Below, piece by piece: positions 6,798 through 10,042 of a DNA stretch of 10,042 nt (positions within the stretch are counted from its first letter, which is position 1; each line of letters starts with the position of its first letter). The notes below the pieces were generated by a model that saw only the letters and a program-made list of their open reading frames with translations, was not told the origin of the DNA and ran no database searches. This DNA comes from an uncultured Bacilli bacterium (GTDB lineage Bacteria > Bacillota_I > Bacilli_A > RF39 > UBA660): assembly GCA_934149245.1 (NCBI GenBank), contig CAKPER010000038.1, forward strand, positions 1 to 10,042, written 5' to 3'. Position numbers and translations under genes: made by a program.

Positions 6798-6825
6798 ATT
6801 ATATCATAATAATAATAATAATCAA
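6798..6825 (-). promoter_or_regulatory. Extended -10 promoter for the DUF3592 gene
   Basis: Minus strand TTGATT (6825-6820), a 16-bp spacer made mostly of ATT repeats, TGA and a consensus TATAAT (6803-6798). The ribosome binding site follows within 15-25 bases. Confidence 0.6.
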
Positions 6826-6896
6826 TCTTTTTTTGAATTTCTAATTTTATTGAGAAGACAATATATTTTGGCTATTATCAGAAAAAATTAAAACTT

Positions 6897-6915
6897 ATTA
6901 ACAAAGAAAGTTAAT
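6897..6915 (-). terminator. Weak terminator candidate after the lysozyme gene
   Basis: A 6-bp stem (6897-6902 and 6910-6915, 7-base loop) overlaps the TAA stop codon of the lysozyme gene. The minus strand then runs into TTTTAATTTTTT. The stem is short and the T-run broken. The rest of 6826-6896 shows nothing else. Confidence 0.35.
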
Positions 6916-7993
6916 TTAATTTTAATTTTTGACCAGGATAAATTAAATTTTTATTTTTTATGTTATTTAAAGAAAGTATTTTAGATATAGTTGTATTATT
7001 ATTTTTAGCTATTTTAGATAAAGTATCATTCTTTTTGACAATATAATAATTTATTTTATTTTTAGAAGCTGGAATTATAAGCTTCTCCCCTACTCTAATT
7101 AGATTGGGATTTTTGATATTATTTATTTGTGCTAATTTTTGATAAGATATGTTATAACTAGCAGCTATTTTGGATAAGGTATCATTCTTTTTTACTGTAT
7201 AGGTAATGTTTTTAGTAGATGTTTCTTTTTTTAAGGTATTATTTATGATAGCTTGGATTTTTTCATAATTATAGCCTGATTCTTCTAGGGCTTTTTTTCG
7301 ATTTAAACCATTACCCCATTTACCGTTTAAAACTTCGCCTACTATTTCTTGAATAGTTTTAGTTGACCTTTTACTTTCTTGATTTAAGATATTATTTAGC
7401 ATATTATTTTTATCGACTTTAGTTTTAATTCCTTTAATTGTAGCTGTACTGGTATATTGCCAAATATCGTAAGAAACTTTAATGTTAGGAAGTGTAGTAC
7501 TGTATTTAGCACACCAAATTGAATAGTTATTATCTTTAATTTTTTTGCTATCTAGATGTTTATTAAACCAATATTCGTTAGCGTATACTCCTGCTTTATA
7601 TCCGAGGCTAGTTATTTCTTTACAAAAAATTAGAGCATAATTTGTTAAAGTATCTGAACCAAGATAAGTATTTTTTTCTTCTTCCATATCTATATAAACG
7701 CAAAATGGTTTTTTAGGTAAGTTAGTTATTAATCTTTTGGTATGTTCAATTTCACTTTGAATACTTTCACTTCCTTGAAGATTTTTAGCATACGAGTATA
7801 TATATACTGCATAAGGAATATTATTTTCTAGGCAGCCATATACATTTTTGAAAAAATTTTTATCATCTTGACTTGTTATATTATCACCATAACCTAGACG
7901 GATTATCGCAAAATCAACTTCTACTTCTTGCCAATTAATATCTTGCTGGTGGTAACTTATATCAATACCAGTTATAAAAATCACTCCTTTCAC
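6911..7993 (-). CDS. GH25 lysozyme with Cpl-7 module and two LysM domains
   Basis: 360 aa counted from the GTG at 7993. The GH25 muramidase domain (about 9-201) has Asp11 in TGIDISYHQ, the IIRLGYGD strand, the catalytic Asp102-x-Glu104 in VYIDMEEE, and Asp195 near its end. A Cpl-7-type wall-binding module (about 213-255; IVGEVLNGKWGNGLNRKKAL and GYNYEKIQAIIN) and two LysM domains (about 263-308 and 316-359) follow. It should cleave the MurNAc-GlcNAc bond of peptidoglycan. There is no signal peptide, as in phage endolysins, so export would need a holin or a non-classical route. The start is unclear: AAAGGAG (7990-7984) lies within the GTG-initiated reading frame, and 8 bases after it is ATA (7975), which would give the typical GH25 start (M)TGIDIS. 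No ATG is in frame upstream. No prophage genes flank it. Confidence 0.92.
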   Translation of the reverse strand: MKGVIFITGIDISYHQQDINWQEVEVDFAIIRLGYGDNITSQDDKNFFKNVYGCLENNIPYAVYIYSYAKNLQGSESIQSEIEHTKRLITNLPKKPFCVYIDMEEEKNTYLGSDTLTNYALIFCKEITSLGYKAGVYANEYWFNKHLDSKKIKDNNYSIWCAKYSTTLPNIKVSYDIWQYTSTATIKGIKTKVDKNNMLNNILNQESKRSTKTIQEIVGEVLNGKWGNGLNRKKALEESGYNYEKIQAIINNTLKKETSTKNITYTVKKNDTLSKIAASYNISYQKLAQINNIKNPNLIRVGEKLIIPASKNKINYYIVKKNDTLSKIAKNNNTTISKILSLNNIKNKNLIYPGQKLKLN

Positions 7994-7998
7994 TAATA

Positions 7999-8037
7999 GT
8001 TTATGTGCTAGTGTTTCTTTTTCGTGTGCATATAAAC
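7999..8037. repeat. Dyad upstream of the lysozyme gene
   Basis: Arms GTTTATGTGC (7999-8008) and GCATATAAAC (8028-8037) are complementary over 10 bases except one G-T pair, around a 19-base centre. It fills the space between the preceding terminator and the lysozyme ribosome binding site. It lacks a T-tail, so an operator or leader structure is more likely than a terminator. Confidence 0.4.
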
Positions 8038-8080
8038 AAAAAAAGAGCTATTACTTATTTTTTCGTACTAGTCTCTTTTT
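8038..8080 (-). terminator. Terminator overlapping the end of the 8051 gene
   Basis: On the minus strand AAAAAGAG-a-CTA (8080-8069) can pair with TAGCTCTTTTT (8050 onward) with one bulged base. The 15-18 base loop contains the stop codon, and the stem runs directly into the seven T of 8044-8038. Confidence 0.5.
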
Positions 8081-8581
8081 AGGCGTAAAATCTTGAATGA
8101 TATCTATATAATTTTTTCTTTCTAACAGTTGTTCTTTTAATTGAGTAAAATCTGAAATGTTATCTAATTGATATTTATTTTTGTGCAAGGCATCTAATAA
8201 GCTATCAAATTTTATAATACCATTTATAATATGAGAGGAATTTTCAAATTTTTCTCCTATTAATTTTCCGTTATATACTAATTTATAATTTAGACTTTTT
8301 ATACTTATGATGTTATCAATAATCATATCTTCTTTTAAAATATAATTATTTTTTTTGTACTCATCTATTTTTATAAATGGATAGAAGTTAAATCTTTGAA
8401 CTATCATGCTTGGAATATCATCAGGATTTTTGGCTATTAATTCATAGATGTTGATATTTAGAAGCTCAACTAACTCATCTATGGTAATAATGTTTTTCTC
8501 TATATCTTCTTTAGTATATAACTTTCTTGGGGTTAACATATCTACTGTTGCATATTTTTCTTCTGTCTTTTTCTCTTGCAT
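8051..8581 (-). CDS. Hypothetical protein, 176 aa
   Basis: Not recognised. It is a charged, soluble protein with no signal peptide or TM segment. The N-terminal 30 residues are rich in Lys and Glu. Residues about 32-50 (ITIDELVELLNINIYELI) look like a helix-turn-helix-sized helical pair but are too little to call DNA binding. The middle (about 68-118) alternates short hydrophobic strands with Lys/Asn. The C-terminus is basic (PKKRLVRKNK). The ATG at 8581 lies 9 bases from AGGAG (8595-8591). It has its own -10 (8614-8609) and terminator. It lies among two other unrecognised minus-strand genes, each separately promoted, so no shared operon is evident. Confidence 0.7.
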   Translation of the reverse strand: MQEKKTEEKYATVDMLTPRKLYTKEDIEKNIITIDELVELLNINIYELIAKNPDDIPSMIVQRFNFYPFIKIDEYKKNNYILKEDMIIDNIISIKSLNYKLVYNGKLIGEKFENSSHIINGIIKFDSLLDALHKNKYQLDNISDFTQLKEQLLERKNYIDIIQDFTPKKRLVRKNK

Positions 8582-8608
8582 TTTTTATTTCTCCTTTTTT
8601 ATATGCAT

Positions 8609-8614
8609 ATTATA
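8609..8614 (-). promoter_or_regulatory. Promoter -10 for the 8051-8581 gene
   Basis: A consensus TATAAT on the minus strand (8614-8609) lies 14 bases upstream of AGGAG. The -35 region is only a T-rich run (around 8637-8632), so the spacing cannot be judged. Confidence 0.45.
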
Positions 8615-8626
8615 ATAACACATTTT

Positions 8627-8658
8627 AAAAAAAAAGATAAGTAAAATGCCTATTTTAT
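8627..8658 (-). terminator. Weak terminator candidate after the 8650 gene
   Basis: A 6-7 bp A/T stem (8642-8647 and 8652-8657, 4-base loop) spans the TAG stop codon. Five bases later the minus strand has nine T (8635-8627). With no G-C pairs in the core stem the call is tentative. Confidence 0.35.
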
Positions 8659-9369
8659 TGCTTTTTTTAATGATTTATTTTTATTAGCTGAAGAAGTTGC
8701 TAATTTTTCTAGTAAATCTTTAATATATCCAGTTTGTTTTATGGCAGCTATTCTTTGGTTTTGTTCTTTTAATTGTCTGATTTGTTTATCTGATAGAGGA
8801 ATATATCCAGCGCTGTTAGGACAATCTAGTCGATTTAATTGAAGAGAACTATCGGGATAAATATTGTTCATTCCATGATGATTGTTTTTTTCTAAGATAT
8901 TTATTTTTCGCATTTTTAAATCGTTTAGTTTTTGATGTAAGCATTTTATGTTGTAAAGTGTTGGGATTATTAATCTTTTAATATCCTTATAATAAATATT
9001 ATTGCTTTCATCTAGTTTGATATCTAGAGTTGTTATATATTCTTTTATGCTATTAGTATCTTTTTTGGCAATTTTATCTATTATTTCCAATAATAATAGA
9101 CACTTGTTTTGTAATATGGATATGTAGTTTTTTAAATATTTTAAATATTTTTCTTCTTCTATTTCTTCTGGGGTTAGAGAATGAATTCTACTAGATATTT
9201 CTATAGCTTCTTTAAGATCAAATACGTGCATTTTACTTATAAAGTTTTTTTCTTCTTCAAATTCTCTTTCTAAATATTTATTTAATATAGCAATCATAAT
9301 TTGGGGATTAAGATAAATATTGTTTTCTTCTTCAACACATTTTGAGATGATATTTGGAATTTTTTTCAT
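8650..9369 (-). CDS. Hypothetical helical protein, 239 aa
   Basis: Not recognised. It is predicted to be almost wholly alpha-helical and soluble. Residues about 25-150 hold long amphipathic helices rich in Glu, Lys, Ile and Leu, including a Glu cluster (34-40, 69-74) and ISILQNKCLLLLEIIDKIAKK, suggesting a coiled-coil bundle. A less regular segment (about 165-192) contains NRLDCPNSAGYIPLS. A basic C-terminal helix (about 193-239) contains DKQIRQLKEQNQRIAAIKQ. No signal peptide or TM helix is seen. The ATG at 9369 is 5 bases from AGGAGG (9380-9375), one of the best ribosome binding sites here. It is the only gene in the window ending in TAG. Confidence 0.7.
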   Translation of the reverse strand: MKKIPNIISKCVEEENNIYLNPQIMIAILNKYLEREFEEEKNFISKMHVFDLKEAIEISSRIHSLTPEEIEEEKYLKYLKNYISILQNKCLLLLEIIDKIAKKDTNSIKEYITTLDIKLDESNNIYYKDIKRLIIPTLYNIKCLHQKLNDLKMRKINILEKNNHHGMNNIYPDSSLQLNRLDCPNSAGYIPLSDKQIRQLKEQNQRIAAIKQTGYIKDLLEKLATSSANKNKSLKKAIK

Positions 9370-9415
9370 TACTGCCTCCTACTACTTAATAACTTGAAAT
9401 TCTTTTTCCTAGGTT

Positions 9416-9424
9416 ATTATAACA
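9416..9424 (-). promoter_or_regulatory. Extended -10 promoter for the 8650-9369 gene
   Basis: Minus strand TGT followed by consensus TATAAT (9421-9416), with no good -35 at 17 bp (TATTTA at 9444-9439). The leader to the ATG is about 40 bases. Confidence 0.5.
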
Positions 9425-9460
9425 TAAAAAGCTAATAATAAATAAGTATTTTGTTAAAAT

Positions 9461-9499
9461 AAAAAAATATTTTAATAAAATGGTATTAAAATACTTTTT
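9461..9499 (-). terminator. A/T-only terminator hairpin after the 9513 gene
   Basis: Arms 9499-9484 and 9477-9462 form a 16-bp stem with a single G-U wobble and otherwise only A-T pairs, around a 6-base loop. The 3' arm ends in seven T (9467-9461). It starts 14 bases after the stop codon. Confidence 0.6.
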
Positions 9500-9512
9500 A
9501 TGAATTGTTATA

Positions 9513-9989
9513 TTATCTTCTTTTTGGTCGCTCATTATTTAGAGAATCTACAAATTCATCGTATTTTTTCTGATAATCTCTAGCAAGTTCTCCAAACTCT
9601 GGACCGGTTGTGTTAAAATTTATCTTTATTTCACTTCCTATAGAATTTGTGGCTCTTACTCCGGAGAAAGTTCCTCCTAACATAGATTTTATAGAATAAT
9701 ACCTAGATACTCCAATGCTTTCGTGTGGTAAAAATTTTAATAAATCGTTTAGAACTTGTTTAAATAAAGCTAATTCATGTTCTTCAGTTATTCCTAAATT
9801 TAGATGTCTTTCAAAGTCTCTAGCTGGTACATAAATATCTAGAGTACACATATCTTGACCGTCTATTTTGGTATTTAAGAATTCCATTTTTCCATGAACT
9901 GTTAGAGAATCTGAGAGTATTTGAGTTAAATATTCCATAATAAGATTTGATCTTTTTATAGCTAAATCTTGAGCTTCATTTTTTTGCAT
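9513..9989 (-). CDS. Hypothetical protein, 158 aa
   Basis: Not recognised. It is a soluble mixed alpha/beta protein without signal peptide or TM helix. A first helix (about 4-30) is followed by strands around 33-56 (KMEFLNTKIDG, MCTLDIYVP), a helix at about 69-88 (EHELALFKQVLNDLLKFL), strands around 92-126 (SIGVSRYYSIK, GGTFSGVRATNSIGSEIKINFN) and a charged C-terminal helix ending NNERPKRR. Composition is less Asn/Lys-biased than its two downstream neighbours, which points to a conserved fold. The ATG at 9989 is 5 bases from AAGGAA (10000-9995). It has its own -10 and a terminator. Confidence 0.75.
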   Translation of the reverse strand: MQKNEAQDLAIKRSNLIMEYLTQILSDSLTVHGKMEFLNTKIDGQDMCTLDIYVPARDFERHLNLGITEEHELALFKQVLNDLLKFLPHESIGVSRYYSIKSMLGGTFSGVRATNSIGSEIKINFNTTGPEFGELARDYQKKYDEFVDSLNNERPKRR

Positions 9990-10010
9990 ATTAATTCCTT
10001 CTTTCTTTTT

Positions 10011-10016
10011 ATTATA
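10011..10016 (-). promoter_or_regulatory. Promoter -10 for the 9513-9989 gene
   Basis: A consensus TATAAT on the minus strand (10016-10011) lies 10 bases before the AAGGAA site. No clear -35 is visible in the short remaining sequence. Confidence 0.4.
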
Positions 10017-10017
10017 A

Positions 10018-10042
10018 TAAAATTACAAGCTTAGTAATTTTA
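10018..10042. repeat. Inverted repeat at the right edge
   Basis: Perfect 9-bp arms (10018-10026 and 10034-10042) flank a 7-base centre with an AAGCTT palindrome. It may be the terminator of a minus-strand gene lying beyond the window, or an operator next to the promoter at 10011-10016. It may extend past the edge. Confidence 0.4.

Noticed and set aside
6809..6822. AAT triplet run as a microsatellite or binding-site array
   Set aside because: About four units only, in a promoter spacer; expected in DNA of this composition.
8138..8490. The 176-aa protein as a helix-turn-helix regulator
   Set aside because: Only one short helical pair (residues 32-50) is suggestive; no recognisable DNA-binding family pattern follows.

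Overview
The window is very A+T-rich (roughly 70% by eye) and reads as chromosomal DNA of a low-GC Bacillota (Firmicutes) lineage, possibly one of the uncultured gut Bacilli related to Mollicutes. The evidence is strong AGGAGG-type ribosome binding sites, short intrinsic-terminator-separated operons, a SpoIVB-type peptidase, YnbB, an NfeD/stomatin pair and a Gram-positive style cell-wall lysozyme. Trp is encoded by TGG and the standard code fits. Of twelve genes, eleven end in TAA and one in TAG; none uses TGA. The lineage assignment is inference.

Layout. Positions 1-2440 (minus strand): a putative operon begins at a promoter near 2438 with a membrane-anchored protein of unknown function, then a YigZ/IMPACT-family protein. 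After a 139-bp gap comes a SpoIVB-like PDZ serine peptidase, closed by tandem hairpins near the left edge. Positions 2478-3655 (plus strand): one gene with its own near-consensus promoter encodes a two-TM pilin-like module fused through an Asn/Ser linker to an NlpC/P60-like cysteine hydrolase domain. It ends at a terminator that also serves the convergent operon. Positions 3666-6300 (minus strand): ynbB (PLP enzyme of the methionine gamma-lyase/aluminium-resistance family), then nfeD and an SPFH/stomatin gene. The last two have a good promoter overlapping the end of ynbB. Positions 6321-6803 (minus strand): a DUF3592 membrane protein with its own promoter and terminator. Positions 6897-8037 (minus strand): a GH25 lysozyme with a Cpl-7 module and two LysM domains, without a signal peptide and with an ambiguous start. 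Positions 8038-10042 (minus strand): three separately promoted genes of unknown function.

The common theme is the cell envelope: two probable peptidoglycan hydrolases, an exported peptidase, a membrane-microdomain scaffold pair and two more membrane-anchored proteins. Nothing ties them into one pathway. No tRNA, rRNA, CRISPR array, insertion sequence or riboswitch was seen. No gene-free stretch exceeds 300 bases. The most unusual items are the pilin-module/hydrolase fusion, the lysozyme whose Shine-Dalgarno site points to an ATA codon, the SpoIVB-like gene away from spo0A, and the three unrecognised genes at the right end.
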